From NCBI GenBank assembly GCA_028819845.1, contig JAPPKS010000034.1, positions 112,217 through 176,216 of the forward strand: a stretch of DNA of 64,000 nucleotides, read 5' to 3'. The DNA is from Candidatus Poribacteria bacterium (lineage in GTDB: Bacteria; Poribacteria; WGA-4E; PCPOR2b). Position 1 is the stretch's first letter. Every line of letters begins with the position of its first letter. The notes under the pieces are model-generated. The model was not told where the DNA came from. It searched no databases and was given only the letters and a program-made list of their open reading frames with translations. The position numbers and the translations under genes were made by a program. Positions 8,693 through 17,794 of this stretch are shown in pieces.

Positions 8693-9415
8693 TTAGCGAA
8701 AAAACTCCGCCAGTGCCACAGCCGTAGCAACTCCCGCATTCAAACTTTCAATGCCATGCTGTCCGCCCGGGATACGCACAAGTTCGTCGCAAAACTTCTT
8801 TGTTCGGAGACGAAGTCCTTCTCCCTCTGCGCCGACGACAAATACTGTTTTTTCATCGAAATCTGTCTCCGCCAGAGTTTTCTGTCCGCTTTCGTCCAAG
8901 CCGTACACCCAAAATCCGATTTTTTTTAGCGCGTCCAAACTTCTCGCTAGGTTTATCACCTTGAAAATCTTCACGAATTCCGCAGCGCCAACCGCGACTC
9001 GCGTTACGGTCGGAGTAATATCTGTTGAGCGATTCCGTAACAATAAAACCGCGTCTGCACCGAAAAATGCCGCGTTCCGAAGCATTGTGCCTAAGTTTTG
9101 AGGGTTGGAAACTTGGTCAAGCGCAAGAATAACCCGACCTTCTCGAAGGATTTCCAAATCTTTCTCGCCGTAAATCGTCCTGGGCTCCGTAAATATGCAA
9201 ATACCTTGGTGTTTGTCGTCTTCAGTTAATTCTGTAGCGCGCAAGAATTTTTCCCGCGGCAATATCTCAGGTTGAATTTTGTGCCGGTGTGCATGTTCTA
9301 AATACTCTTCGTTGAGCGAGGACTTTCTACCTGCTAGAAGAATGATGCGTCGAACAGCGCGGGGGCGTGTACGGAAAACCGCATTAACTGAATGTTTGCC
9401 GTAGATTTTCTCCAT
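8693..9415 (-). CDS. rlmB: 23S rRNA 2'-O-methyltransferase, SpoU/TrmH family (RlmB-like)
   Basis: This SPOUT-class enzyme methylates a ribose 2'-OH, most likely on 23S rRNA. The 240-residue product has an N-terminal substrate-binding domain starting MEKIYGKHSVNAVF. The three SpoU motifs follow: DQVSNPQNLGTMLRNA (100-115), VFVVGAEGEGL (191-201) and IPGGQHGIESLNAGVATAVA (215-234). The last two form the knotted SAM site. The G-x-H-x-V opening is typical of RlmB, but a tRNA-modifying relative cannot be excluded. It stands about 125 bp from the ankyrin gene and is probably its own unit. Confidence 0.88.
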   Translation of the reverse strand: MEKIYGKHSVNAVFRTRPRAVRRIILLAGRKSSLNEEYLEHAHRHKIQPEILPREKFLRATELTEDDKHQGICIFTEPRTIYGEKDLEILREGRVILALDQVSNPQNLGTMLRNAAFFGADAVLLLRNRSTDITPTVTRVAVGAAEFVKIFKVINLARSLDALKKIGFWVYGLDESGQKTLAETDFDEKTVFVVGAEGEGLRLRTKKFCDELVRIPGGQHGIESLNAGVATAVALAEFFR

Positions 9416-9492
9416 AATAGCCTAATATTACAGCTCAAGCAAGTCAGTCACGGTGAACGAACCCCAATTAAAGCCCGCATGAGAATCTCTAC

Positions 9493-10221
9493 TTAACGTG
9501 CTTTTCTTGAATCCATGATCTTCAGAAATTCTCGCGAGACAGCATCCGCTCTCTCAAACTTTTCAACTTTCAACTTCTCCCATGCGCCATCATTTTCGAT
9601 AAATTCGTTGAACACCACGCTGGCCGCTTGCGTGATTGGAGTTCCATGACCAAAACACAATTTCTCGAATGAGAATTCACTCAGCTTCCGAAGAGAGTTC
9701 CGCGCGTTCTTAAGGTCCAAGCTATACTCAGGCCCATGTATCCAAACTTCACCGTCAGGAACACCTCTATCTTTTCTTCCACCGCAGAGCAAATCCCCGA
9801 CAATCATGGTATTTCCATCACCCTTAACCAGAAACGCAACTTCCTCCGCCCAACCGACATCCGGAACATGAATCACTTGCATCTGATTCCACAACAACTC
9901 CCTATCCTGCAATGTTCCGTCTATAGGCACCTCTGAGTCCACCAATCCGTCTTCGTGCAGGCGAACTTCACAACCCCACTTTCCCTTGAACACATGCGAT
10001 TCACGATAGTGCCAGTTGCATGTAAGCAGAATGTGAGTGGGCGCACCGATTTTTTCAACTTCTCGAATTTCTTCATCGGAAAGCGGAAGTGGATCCACGA
10101 GGACTAAAACGCCCCGATCCTTCACCTGAATCAGATAGCTGTTCCAAATATACGGTTCATTTCTAGCCGCCCCATGAACCTCGGACCACATATATACATT
10201 AGAAGAAATCCGCTTTAACAT
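9493..10221 (-). CDS. Metallo-beta-lactamase-fold protein with degenerate metal site
   Basis: The product (242 residues from the ATG at 10221, which has GCGGAG upstream) has the layout of an MBL-fold hydrolase. It has LVLVDPLPLSDEEIREVEKIG, then THILLTCNWHYRESH, IVGDLLCGG and LCFGHGTPI in order. The signature HxHxDH is changed: aligned on NWHYRESH the second His is Arg and the Asp is Ser. The Asp of GDLL and the His of GHGTP remain. It is probably either a non-metal or altered-metal member, or a non-catalytic one. The longer frame to 10251 adds ten residues without support. Confidence 0.7.
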   Translation of the reverse strand: MLKRISSNVYMWSEVHGAARNEPYIWNSYLIQVKDRGVLVLVDPLPLSDEEIREVEKIGAPTHILLTCNWHYRESHVFKGKWGCEVRLHEDGLVDSEVPIDGTLQDRELLWNQMQVIHVPDVGWAEEVAFLVKGDGNTMIVGDLLCGGRKDRGVPDGEVWIHGPEYSLDLKNARNSLRKLSEFSFEKLCFGHGTPITQAASVVFNEFIENDGAWEKLKVEKFERADAVSREFLKIMDSRKAR

Positions 10222-10365
10222 CCGAAACTCCGCTTTGGCAGGAGTTATCACCCTTCAAACAAGTTAAACTTTACGCAGGTGGTCCCCCGCTTACTTGGAA
10301 TTGGAAACCATTACGCGAATTGAATCATGAGTGGGAATAGAGTTCAATAAAACCCTAAATCTTGC

Positions 10366-11214
10366 CTACTCCTTTCTCCCAACCACAATGATGTGGGAGC
10401 CCATGCCCAAACACCCCTCTTCGCTGCACGCTGCAAGCTCCATTCTTAGGAGTTCCTGCCACTTTTCTCGATCTGCCATTACGTCAATGAGTAGATTATC
10501 CCAACAGTTTGAAACACAGTTTGAAGCGGATATCGCAACTAGCGCCAATTCCGCTTGGCGCACCATCCGCCGCACTTCGTCGGGGCGAAACATGTGGCAC
10601 CGATGGCGTACATCACTCCAATTCTCCGGCGTTAAGTCGCCGGTCTCAGTAATCTTCTGGTTATTTTCCGACGGTACCGAAAGCACCATCTCCAAGTTCC
10701 GATGAGCCGCGCCCCAAAGAGACATGACGCTGGCTAGAACGTGGCCGCCTTTCCGGCAAACCCGAGCGCATTCGGACATTGCAGTTGACGCACGGTCGAA
10801 GACATAGCTTAAAGGGCCGCCGTAACAGATAACGGCATCAAACGAATCGCTGGACAGACAACTCAAATCGCAAATGTCTAGTTGCAGGCGTTCCTCCACG
10901 GCACTTTCAAAACCCAGCGCTTCCGCAGATTTTCGATGTAAATCGAGTTGTACGTGGGATATATCTGCCGCCACAACCCGGCAACCCATATCAGCCAAAA
11001 TTTGGGTGAAACGCCCAGGGCCGGCGCCTACATCCAAAACTCGCGACCCGGGTTTTACGAATTTTTTCAGATAATGCGTGTGGAGGAATAAACTGACTTC
11101 ATTCGCGGGTCTCCGATCATATCGTTCGCATTCCTGTTCGCCGTATTCATCGTAGTAATCGGCTACCCACGCCGGACTGTAGTAACTGTGATTTGAACTC
11201 ATCCGTCCATTCAA
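10366..11214 (-). CDS. Class I SAM-dependent methyltransferase
   Basis: A 282-residue methyltransferase of unknown substrate. Motif I is canonical, RVLDVGAGPGRFTQIL (58-73). It is followed by the acidic motif VVAADISHVQ (D84), FDAVICYGGPLSYVFD as motif IV, and GGHVLASVMSLWG as the post-motif strand. The C-terminal half carries HRCHMFRPDEVRRMVRQAEL, a common element of small-molecule methyltransferases. Start: ATG at MNGRMSSNHS, with another ATG at residue 5. It lies between the MBL-fold gene and the APH-like gene, with intergenic gaps near 100 bp, so operon membership is uncertain. Confidence 0.85.
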   Translation of the reverse strand: MNGRMSSNHSYYSPAWVADYYDEYGEQECERYDRRPANEVSLFLHTHYLKKFVKPGSRVLDVGAGPGRFTQILADMGCRVVAADISHVQLDLHRKSAEALGFESAVEERLQLDICDLSCLSSDSFDAVICYGGPLSYVFDRASTAMSECARVCRKGGHVLASVMSLWGAAHRNLEMVLSVPSENNQKITETGDLTPENWSDVRHRCHMFRPDEVRRMVRQAELALVAISASNCVSNCWDNLLIDVMADREKWQELLRMELAACSEEGCLGMGSHIIVVGRKE

Positions 11215-11319
11215 GCAAGTTCGGTTGATGGTTTCGCTAATTCATGCGGTAGGTACAGGCGTCAATTGTAGGTCCCCCGCTATCACCACGTGTCGAGAAA
11301 ACTAGTCTGGCAGCTTCCC

Positions 11320-12261
11320 TTACAGCATCTCCATGACCGCTTTAAATCTGCTGTGAATCTCCCCCGTTTTTACAAGTTCGAGAGGCGCCCCCGCCCAAGA
11401 AGGGAATTTGCGACGGCGGAAGGCTACCACGAGAGCATACAAAGGCGCCATCAAGTCGTCCAAAACTTTCTCCCTCCGATCGGTCTCACCGTATTCAGAA
11501 CGGAATGCAGCCGCAGCATTTTGCCCAAGAGAACATAGCACGTTTCTGTAATCCGAATATCGCAATCCTAGACCCAAAAGATGATAGTCAAACACAATAG
11601 CCCTGATTGGCTTCTCGGCGCGGGACAGTGCCAAATTGGTCCAATGAAAGTCATTGTAGGTCAACGTCTCAGCAGATGCCATCGCGGCGTTTTTGATTCT
11701 GTCAATGCTGTCAGTTAGAGTAATCCACTCTGACCGATCTGAGCTGCCAATCTTCGCGGCTAAATCCAAAATCGACGTAGGAGTCAAATCCTCAATCTCA
11801 CGGCGCAAGAATGTAGTCTCAGTGAGGCATATCCGTAGCCTTGAGCCTGTGTCGTGAAGAGTACGATACCAGCGCGCTAGTGCAGCGCCAACTTCAGGCT
11901 TTTCGACATCACCCTCGCTCGCAAGTCTGAAATCGCTGCTGACTTCAAGATCTTCAAGTAGAAGCGCATCATCTGTGGCCGCAATGGCGCGAAGAGTCGG
12001 AACACCAAGGTTTCTCAGGAGGTCATACGCCCTTATCTCACTTGAGGTCTCCGGATTCCCGAATACCTTTAATACATAAGAGGAACTTCCAAGCGCAATC
12101 CTAAAGAGGCGATTACCATGTTTTGCCCGAATATGCTCGACCGTCCCTAGATGAGCGGTGTCAAGCCCCATCTTTGCCAGGACAGCGCGTACATCATCCG
12201 CGCGATTCATCACAGCGTCGATAACCAAGTTGAAATGCTCGCTCGTGTATGAACTTCGCAT
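11320..12261 (-). CDS. Aminoglycoside-phosphotransferase-like small-molecule kinase
   Basis: A 313-residue protein of the APH/choline-kinase fold, which moves the ATP gamma-phosphate to a hydroxyl on a small substrate. Visible motifs are YVLKVFGN with the ATP-binding K65, and LTYNDFHWTNLALSR, where D204 is the catalytic base and N209 binds Mg. IVFDYHLLGLGLRYSDYRN supplies the second Mg aspartate, D225. HxD is written NDFH here, an accepted variant. The substrate cannot be read from the sequence; antibiotic resistance should not be assumed. It lies on the same strand as two methyltransferases. Confidence 0.8.
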   Translation of the reverse strand: MRSSYTSEHFNLVIDAVMNRADDVRAVLAKMGLDTAHLGTVEHIRAKHGNRLFRIALGSSSYVLKVFGNPETSSEIRAYDLLRNLGVPTLRAIAATDDALLLEDLEVSSDFRLASEGDVEKPEVGAALARWYRTLHDTGSRLRICLTETTFLRREIEDLTPTSILDLAAKIGSSDRSEWITLTDSIDRIKNAAMASAETLTYNDFHWTNLALSRAEKPIRAIVFDYHLLGLGLRYSDYRNVLCSLGQNAAAAFRSEYGETDRREKVLDDLMAPLYALVVAFRRRKFPSWAGAPLELVKTGEIHSRFKAVMEML

Positions 12262-12400
12262 GTCGCAGGTCTACATTACAACCATCGCTTTCACTGTCTA
12301 CGTGTCGAATTCGTCGCCGTAATGCCGAAGAACGAACCGTTGCAGCGTGGCGTTGCGGCAGGCGGACGGCGTATTCTTGCGATTGAATTGTTCAAATCCG

Positions 12401-13210
12401 TTAGACGCGTCGAACCGCCACAATTGGCCGATTAATCTCACCCGTTACCTGTGATAATGGTTGGTTCAAGTCCCAATCGTTCCACCAACCCACAAACTCG
12501 AACTCTTCCATAGCATCAATTAACAGGTGAAATTCCTGCGGATAAATCACCCTACGTAGGTCGCAATTAGATATCGTTAAGGTTTGTCCGCGGTCTGACA
12601 CATTTAAGGTCGTCTCTTCCTGAACAATCTGCTCAACAGGATCTACATCTCTCAATATGACGTTCACTTTGACTGCAATGCCATCCCTCTCCATCCGCCA
12701 CGACTGGCTATCCTCTATAATTGCAGGCGATTGACCAAACTGCACACACCAGTCCAACAAGTAGAGTCCACCAGGTTCAAGGGCGCGTGCCACTGATTGG
12801 AAATGAGTAGACAGTTCTTCTGTGTTTCGTGCGTATAGCGAACCAAGCGCCACGAATGCAAACTGGTACGTTGTGTGCAGGTTGAAATCTATCATAGAGG
12901 CTCTGTGAAAGACTGCCCTCCATGCACACTCAGAAACCTTTTTTCGACCGGCGGCTAACATGTTTTCGCTAAGGTCTAGTCCGTGATATTCGTAGCCCCT
13001 TCGACAAAGTTCTTGAAGGTGCGGGCTGGGACCACAGGCTAACTCCAACACTCGCAGCACTGACGCCTTGGCGTACCGCTCAATCAGTTGCTCTATACAA
13101 GTTACTTCCTGCGAGATGTCACGAAATGAAAATGCTAACTCGTAGTAATCTGGATAATCGTAGAGGGCGGTATTGCTGCTTTCAGACCGACTTTTGACAC
13201 AGTCTTTCAT
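12401..13210 (-). CDS. Class I SAM-dependent methyltransferase
   Basis: A 269-residue methyltransferase. It has a YDYPDYYELAFSFRD opening, motif I VLRVLELACGPSPHLQEL (51-68), and acidic motif YHGLDLSENML (D79). These are followed by FAFVALGSLYARNTEEL and LEPGGLYLLDWCVQ. The C-terminal half reads as a beta-rich lid. It is not closely similar to the methyltransferases at 613 or 10366. Substrate unknown. Confidence 0.83.
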   Translation of the reverse strand: MKDCVKSRSESSNTALYDYPDYYELAFSFRDISQEVTCIEQLIERYAKASVLRVLELACGPSPHLQELCRRGYEYHGLDLSENMLAAGRKKVSECAWRAVFHRASMIDFNLHTTYQFAFVALGSLYARNTEELSTHFQSVARALEPGGLYLLDWCVQFGQSPAIIEDSQSWRMERDGIAVKVNVILRDVDPVEQIVQEETTLNVSDRGQTLTISNCDLRRVIYPQEFHLLIDAMEEFEFVGWWNDWDLNQPLSQVTGEINRPIVAVRRV

Positions 13211-13355
13211 AGATTTGGACCATTTTTTTGATGAAATAGTGCTGGCTTAAAGTCCTCTGCGATTTTCGAGGTGTTGCCAAAGATTAAACGTCCGCAGACA
13301 GCATAACGCAAACCTATGGACTAGGGTGCGCCCGGGTTAGGAGTCAGGCGGGGTT

Positions 13356-13856
13356 TTATCGATTGCCCTCGTGGCTAGCCAGCCCCGGAAAGACATCCAC
13401 TGGACTGCTACGATCCAAATACGACATGGGCGTTTCGTTCAAGAGCAACCCAACTTCAAAGAGAGATAGATCGTCGTCTGTTAAATGGTACTTCGCCTGC
13501 CAAATGAAGTCGTTCATTGAGCCGATTACCGATCGGTTTAACGCCTTCGAAAAACGGACGGTATCCGACGATGGAACGATGAAATTCTCAACTATCGATT
13601 CATGTCCCGCAGTACGAATGAATTCGCTCATATAGTCTGTAACCCGCTCCCGGAACGATTGCTCGTCCTTCAGTCCTCGTCCGAACATGACCATGGAATA
13701 GAGTGAGATTGTATTCGTGATGAGCACGAATTGAATCCGGTCGACAGTGAACAAATGAGCCGACCAATCCGCAAATGGATTGCGGTCAACCGGCAATATC
13801 TCGTCCGGAGTCAGGTGTATCTTCTTGCCTATTTTTGTTGAAATTCGAAAAATCAC
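13356..13856 (-). CDS. DUF6933-type protein of unknown function
   Basis: This 166-residue protein resembles the DUF6933 family. Features are MIFRISTKIGKKI at the start, FADWSAHLFTVDRIQFVLITNT and LYSMVMFGRG in the middle, and FSKALNRSVIGSMNDFIWQAK. No function is established for the family. No membrane segment or signal peptide is present, and no classical catalytic motif stands out. It starts with GTG, and this codon overlaps the stop of a 30-codon reading frame upstream (GTGA), which suggests translational coupling. Family recognition is from memory of the motif pattern, not a search. Confidence 0.7.
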   Translation of the reverse strand: MIFRISTKIGKKIHLTPDEILPVDRNPFADWSAHLFTVDRIQFVLITNTISLYSMVMFGRGLKDEQSFRERVTDYMSEFIRTAGHESIVENFIVPSSDTVRFSKALNRSVIGSMNDFIWQAKYHLTDDDLSLFEVGLLLNETPMSYLDRSSPVDVFPGLASHEGNR

Positions 13857-13945
13857 GCTTTTGCTCCTTTGCGCAGTTCATTCACTGAAAACGTTGATCC
13901 GAATCTATTTCCCTCGGCTTTTTTCTCCTTTTTGTTCGTCTCCAT
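13853..13945 (-). CDS. Possible small protein (30 aa) coupled to the DUF6933 gene
   Basis: A short frame begins with ATG at 13943-13945 and encodes a very basic and polar peptide opening METNKKEKKAEGNRFG and ending ELRKGAKA. Its TGA overlaps the GTG start of the DUF6933 gene by four bases (GTGA), the classic coupling layout. There is no strong ribosome-binding site. It could be a real small protein or a chance leader frame. Confidence 0.35.
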   Translation of the reverse strand: METNKKEKKAEGNRFGSTFSVNELRKGAKA

Positions 13946-14072
13946 GTCTAACCGTTGCGCTTCTAAAGAGACTAAATTGATTTTATTACATGGCGAATAT
14001 TGCTCCAAATCTAGCGATGCCTATATAAATGAATTGCCAATCTATCAGAGGTATGCATGCGTCGTTGCCGAC

Positions 14073-14645
14073 TCAGGCATTATCAAAACTGTGCTCCATA
14101 GGATTATTCGCAAACCACTCCTGCTTTGTCAGTTGAAATGCGCGAGATGGCTCATCCTTGAATTTGGGTAAATTAGACGCAAAATCCCCGGTTTCCCGAA
14201 AACCATTCTTTTCGAGTACACGCGCCGATGCGGGGTTTCGCTTCAAGCAGTGTGCAAAAACAATATCCACTCTGAGTTCGCAAAACGCGCAGCGGAGTGC
14301 GAGCGCAACGGCTCTGGTGGCAATTCCCTTACCCCAGTGAGAAGCGGCAATTGCATAACCACATTCGACGGTACGATTTTCGCACTCAATTGAACGAAGG
14401 TCAATAGCTCCAATCAGTTCGCCGTCAGCAAGGATGCCAAAGTAGAACGCTTCCTCATTTGCGTGCGCTTCCACTGCCTGCTTGACAAACATCTCACCCC
14501 CATCTTCGGGATAGGGTTGGGGGATTGTCGTCGTACCGGCTACGCTCTCATCCGAAGCGTAACGCTGGACTGCTTCGGCGTCGCTAAGCTGCAATGGACG
14601 TATCGTGACATTTGGCTCTGCTATGACGGTTTGTGTTTCGTACAC
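14073..14645 (-). CDS. RimJ/RimL-type GNAT acetyltransferase
   Basis: A 190-residue acetyl-CoA-dependent N-acetyltransferase. The RimJ-like pattern is clear: VTIRPLQLSDAEAVQRYASD at the start, FGILADGELIGAIDL, then ECGYAIAASHWGKGIATRAV (95-113) with the acetyl-CoA loop GKGIAT. KRNPASARVLEKNGFRETG follows near 130-150. Members acetylate protein N-termini or small amines such as aminoglycosides; which applies here is unknown. A plus-strand frame that partly overlaps it looks like a shadow. Confidence 0.85.
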   Translation of the reverse strand: MYETQTVIAEPNVTIRPLQLSDAEAVQRYASDESVAGTTTIPQPYPEDGGEMFVKQAVEAHANEEAFYFGILADGELIGAIDLRSIECENRTVECGYAIAASHWGKGIATRAVALALRCAFCELRVDIVFAHCLKRNPASARVLEKNGFRETGDFASNLPKFKDEPSRAFQLTKQEWFANNPMEHSFDNA

Positions 14646-14723
14646 CGTCGGATTCTCCTGCCCACGGGCTTATGTCGTTTACAATTCACATTTATTACAC
14701 TAAACAGAAGGCCTATCAAAGTC

Positions 14724-15095
14724 CTATACATGTTGATCAACAAGAATGGGGTTGCCGTCCGGATCAACCACGACAAAACTTGCCGGACCTGAAGTTTCTT
14801 CGTTTGCTTCAGTCTCTATTTTGATGCAATTTGCCTTAAGCTGCCGTTGGAGTTCCCTTACGTCAATAAATGAATCTAGTTTAGAGGCGTTTTCATCCCA
14901 ACCTGGATTGAAAGTGAGAATGTTCTTATCGAACATGCCTTGAAACAACCCAATAGTGCAACTACGATTTTTCATAATCAGCCAATTCTGGGATACATCG
15001 CCGCCAAAAACCTTAAATCCAAATTTCTCATAGAATGACTTTGAAGTCTGGATGTCTTTGACATTCAGACTTACTGAAAATGCACCTAATTCCAT
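14724..15095 (-). CDS. VOC-superfamily (glyoxalase-like) protein
   Basis: A 123-residue single-domain vicinal-oxygen-chelate protein. It opens MELGAFSVSLNVKDIQTSKSF, has FYEKFGFKVFGGD and ends FVVVDPDGNPILVDQH, the usual two beta-alpha-beta-beta-beta modules. Metal-ligand positions are only partly kept, so it may bind rather than transform its ligand. Small proteins like this act in antibiotic binding, glyoxalase or dioxygenase chemistry; the sequence does not decide. Confidence 0.8.
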   Translation of the reverse strand: MELGAFSVSLNVKDIQTSKSFYEKFGFKVFGGDVSQNWLIMKNRSCTIGLFQGMFDKNILTFNPGWDENASKLDSFIDVRELQRQLKANCIKIETEANEETSGPASFVVVDPDGNPILVDQHV

Positions 15096-15308
15096 ATTTC
15101 TCCCTTACGATTGACCGCCTCTAATGGCAGTCGCTGTACGTATTTCACGATGATGGACAATGGCATGCAACGCATCGTAGGTGAGTCAACCTGCCCCGCC
15201 CGCTGAGGCCATTGATGTGAGTTGAGACGCCGCTGAAGACCAAGGCACGATATTGCTAAAATCTGACAGCACAATGTATTTTCCTTTTACAATCAATAGA
15301 CAAACAGC

Positions 15309-16238
15309 TTATTTCCATCTAGATTTCAGGTCCGCCTCAATTTCTGCCCAGGGAATTTGTAGTTTTGCTGCCGCAACCATCAACGCATACACAACATCGT
15401 TAAACTCTTCGGGCATTCCCGCCTCCTGCGTAAATGCTCTCACAAACTCGGCGGATTCCTCACCAAATTTCTTACAAACCTCATTTTTGTCCCTTAAAAG
15501 CTTTGATGTAGACGAACCCGTTGGGTTCTCAGCAACCGCGGCAATTCTACGGTACTCCTCCTCCCACGGATTGATGATTTTCCGTCCAATCAACGAGATA
15601 TCGCTGAACCGCACAACTTCGGCTACTTTGAGACCTGCTCTTGACATCGCGCTATCGGGTGATTTATCGCCGCGATACACGACCTCAACACACCAGTCGT
15701 GAGTGCCTTCTACCACAGTGTTCTCAGTGTCTCCAGCATATGCGGCGACACTGAACTGAATTCCTCTTGATTGTAGCCGCTGCGACAGGAATAGGCGTGA
15801 CGAGCGTTCATATTTCCTGTTTACGGCAATGGACACAGGCGGCGAAGAATCAGGAATCAATCCCGAGCGATTCAACAAGCACAAGGCAGGCCGATTAAAC
15901 TGAGCACTTGAATCGAACCAATCATACGTATTCAGGACTCCAAGTGGGGAATTACTTGCGCCCAACATGTATTCATCAAACAGATCGTCTCCGGTGAGGC
16001 CATAGGCGGTTTCTCCACGCCGGATGCAATCATCGACGCGTTGCGGCACATCTTCTCCGCGAGCTGACACAATGTTGATGACTCCCTTGCTCATATCTGT
16101 CCGATCAAACTCACCTGCATCACGGACACCTATTTCTCTGAGGAGCCTGTTCACATATTCATTTAGCCCCTTGTTTTTTGGTACATACAGCGCCGCCCAC
16201 TGTTCGGGGATGAATTGACCGATACTCTCTCGAAACAC
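15309..16238 (-). CDS. HisG-like phosphoribosyltransferase fused to a HisE-like domain
   Basis: A 309-residue two-domain protein. Residues about 30-225 follow the HisG (ATP phosphoribosyltransferase) plan: RLLREIGV, then DDCIRRGETAYGLTGDDLF matching the DIPxYVExGxADLGITGxD region. VEGTHDWCVEVVYRGDKS and a terminal DISLIGRKI match the late HisG motifs. Residues about 240-309 resemble HisE/MazG-type phosphoribosyl-ATP pyrophosphohydrolase: SSTSKLLRDKNEVCKKFGEE, then SAEFVRAF and EEFNDVVYALMVAAAKL, including the EExxE-like acidic helix. No other his gene is nearby. It could be a specialised nucleotide enzyme rather than a histidine-pathway enzyme. Confidence 0.6.
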   Translation of the reverse strand: MFRESIGQFIPEQWAALYVPKNKGLNEYVNRLLREIGVRDAGEFDRTDMSKGVINIVSARGEDVPQRVDDCIRRGETAYGLTGDDLFDEYMLGASNSPLGVLNTYDWFDSSAQFNRPALCLLNRSGLIPDSSPPVSIAVNRKYERSSRLFLSQRLQSRGIQFSVAAYAGDTENTVVEGTHDWCVEVVYRGDKSPDSAMSRAGLKVAEVVRFSDISLIGRKIINPWEEEYRRIAAVAENPTGSSTSKLLRDKNEVCKKFGEESAEFVRAFTQEAGMPEEFNDVVYALMVAAAKLQIPWAEIEADLKSRWK

Positions 16239-16374
16239 TTACATCTCCTTGATTGCGAATAGCTGATAAATCAATGCCAGCGTAGGAAGTTTACATTTCA
16301 ATATCCGCCAAATACCAACGTGCCCCACAATCATTCGCTTAATTTCTTATGGCAGATACGCCCGCCGCAGCGAA

Positions 16375-17745
16375 CTAAATTTTAGACTTCGCCTTGAGTT
16401 CCAAGTATTTATTTACGACCGTCATCGTCAACTGATGTGCGGGAACATCAACCGCGATAATACCACCCCTGCGAAGGATTTGCAAGGTCGCTTGTTTCTC
16501 CTGCAATAACTTTGCCGCAATCGCCCTTTGATAGACAATTTTGGAGTTTGTCAATTTCTGTGCGGCGAGCGCAACAATGCTGGAGTCGGTCAAGGTTACA
16601 CATGCGATAAGGTGATGTCTGGCTAGTTTCGCTGTATAACGGACAAACCCTTCCGCTGCGTCCTTATCTAAGATATCCGTAAAAATGATAACTAATGCCC
16701 GTTTACGCTGTTTTGATGCCAAGAATTTGAATGCAGTCTCGAAGTCCGGTTCGACCGCATGTACCTGCAAGGCGTAAGTAGCCTCTAGCATTGCGAGGAA
16801 CTGTTTTTTTCCTGGTTTCGGGTCTAGGTATCGGTGCACGGAGTCTGAAAACGCGATTAAACCAACTTTGTCCCCTTTGAGTGATGCGACGTACGTTGTC
16901 ATAAGGGTGGTGTTTATAGCATAATCGAGTTTAATCATCGTCAACTGCTGAATTGACTCGGTGTTGAACGCGTCCTCTGTCCCATCTTCGTTTGGTTCGG
17001 TCAAAATGGGGGAGGCCATCAATCTGCCAGCGTCCAACATAATCATCAAGTCCTGGCTCCGTTCCGTTTCAAACTCCCGCACAATCGGTTTTTGGCGTCT
17101 CGAAGTCGCCTTCCAGTCAACGCGGCGGGTATCATCATCAGGAGCATAATCGCGAAGACGCTCAAATTCTGTTCCCTCGCCGAACTGCCGAGAATTTTTT
17201 AGTCCAAGTTGGCTGAGCATCCCGCGCCTAGCCAATACCTCGTACTGTCGAATGGCGTGGAGATTGGGATACACCTTCACTTCCGCGGCCGCCTCGACCC
17301 GGCGTTGCCGGATAATCAGCCCAAGAATCCCCCAACTCTGTACGTGGATGTCCGCAAAATGGTAAACCCCTCGGCGCAGCGGCGTGAGTTGGTAAGTTAG
17401 GAGTTCTTGGGTTGCTGCACCGATGTAAACCTCGTGAATAACGCGATTAAACCGAAACGTTGGGGGGAAATCATCCTTCAGCCGCAACCTCAACCTGAAT
17501 CGAGAACGATTCACAACCCGCAGCGTCACCGCGTTTTCCGCACCCAACGAAAACTTGGAGTTCATCTCGCGGCTCACATCAACCCTTGCAAATAGCGGTG
17601 TTTTTACGTAATCTATGACGCAGACAACCAACAGCAACAGCAGATAAACGGCATCAACGAACAACAGGCTTGGGGAGACATTGTAAAGGACAATTGGAAT
17701 CGCTGACGCGAGTAATAAGCCGAGTAGTTTATTGCTCAATCGCAT
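16375..17745 (-). CDS. DUF58-domain membrane protein
   Basis: This is the DUF58 partner of a MoxR ATPase, thought to act at the cell surface in assembly or stress-linked complexes. From the ATG at 17745, which has a strong GGGAGGA site, the product has 456 residues. Two N-terminal transmembrane segments cover about residues 6-45, then comes a beta-rich periplasmic or cytosolic region. The DUF58 signature FERLRDYAPDDDTRRVDWKA and FETERSQDLMIMLDAGRLM lie near 195-245, leading into a von Willebrand A-like fold. It is 49 bp downstream of moxR and clearly in the same unit. Confidence 0.87.
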   Translation of the reverse strand: MRLSNKLLGLLLASAIPIVLYNVSPSLLFVDAVYLLLLLVVCVIDYVKTPLFARVDVSREMNSKFSLGAENAVTLRVVNRSRFRLRLRLKDDFPPTFRFNRVIHEVYIGAATQELLTYQLTPLRRGVYHFADIHVQSWGILGLIIRQRRVEAAAEVKVYPNLHAIRQYEVLARRGMLSQLGLKNSRQFGEGTEFERLRDYAPDDDTRRVDWKATSRRQKPIVREFETERSQDLMIMLDAGRLMASPILTEPNEDGTEDAFNTESIQQLTMIKLDYAINTTLMTTYVASLKGDKVGLIAFSDSVHRYLDPKPGKKQFLAMLEATYALQVHAVEPDFETAFKFLASKQRKRALVIIFTDILDKDAAEGFVRYTAKLARHHLIACVTLTDSSIVALAAQKLTNSKIVYQRAIAAKLLQEKQATLQILRRGGIIAVDVPAHQLTMTVVNKYLELKAKSKI

Positions 17746-17794
17746 CGCGTGTCCTCCCGCTTGCCTCAACCACGGATTAAACTAGGCACACCGA

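Noticed and set aside
10283-11281. Shared GGTCCCCCGCT near 10283 and 11271 as a repeat family
   Set aside because: Only 11 bases, with no wider similarity in the flanks; could be chance.
13869-14171. Plus-strand frame of 100 codons
   Set aside because: Overlaps the RimJ-like GNAT gene antisense and has no family-like content.
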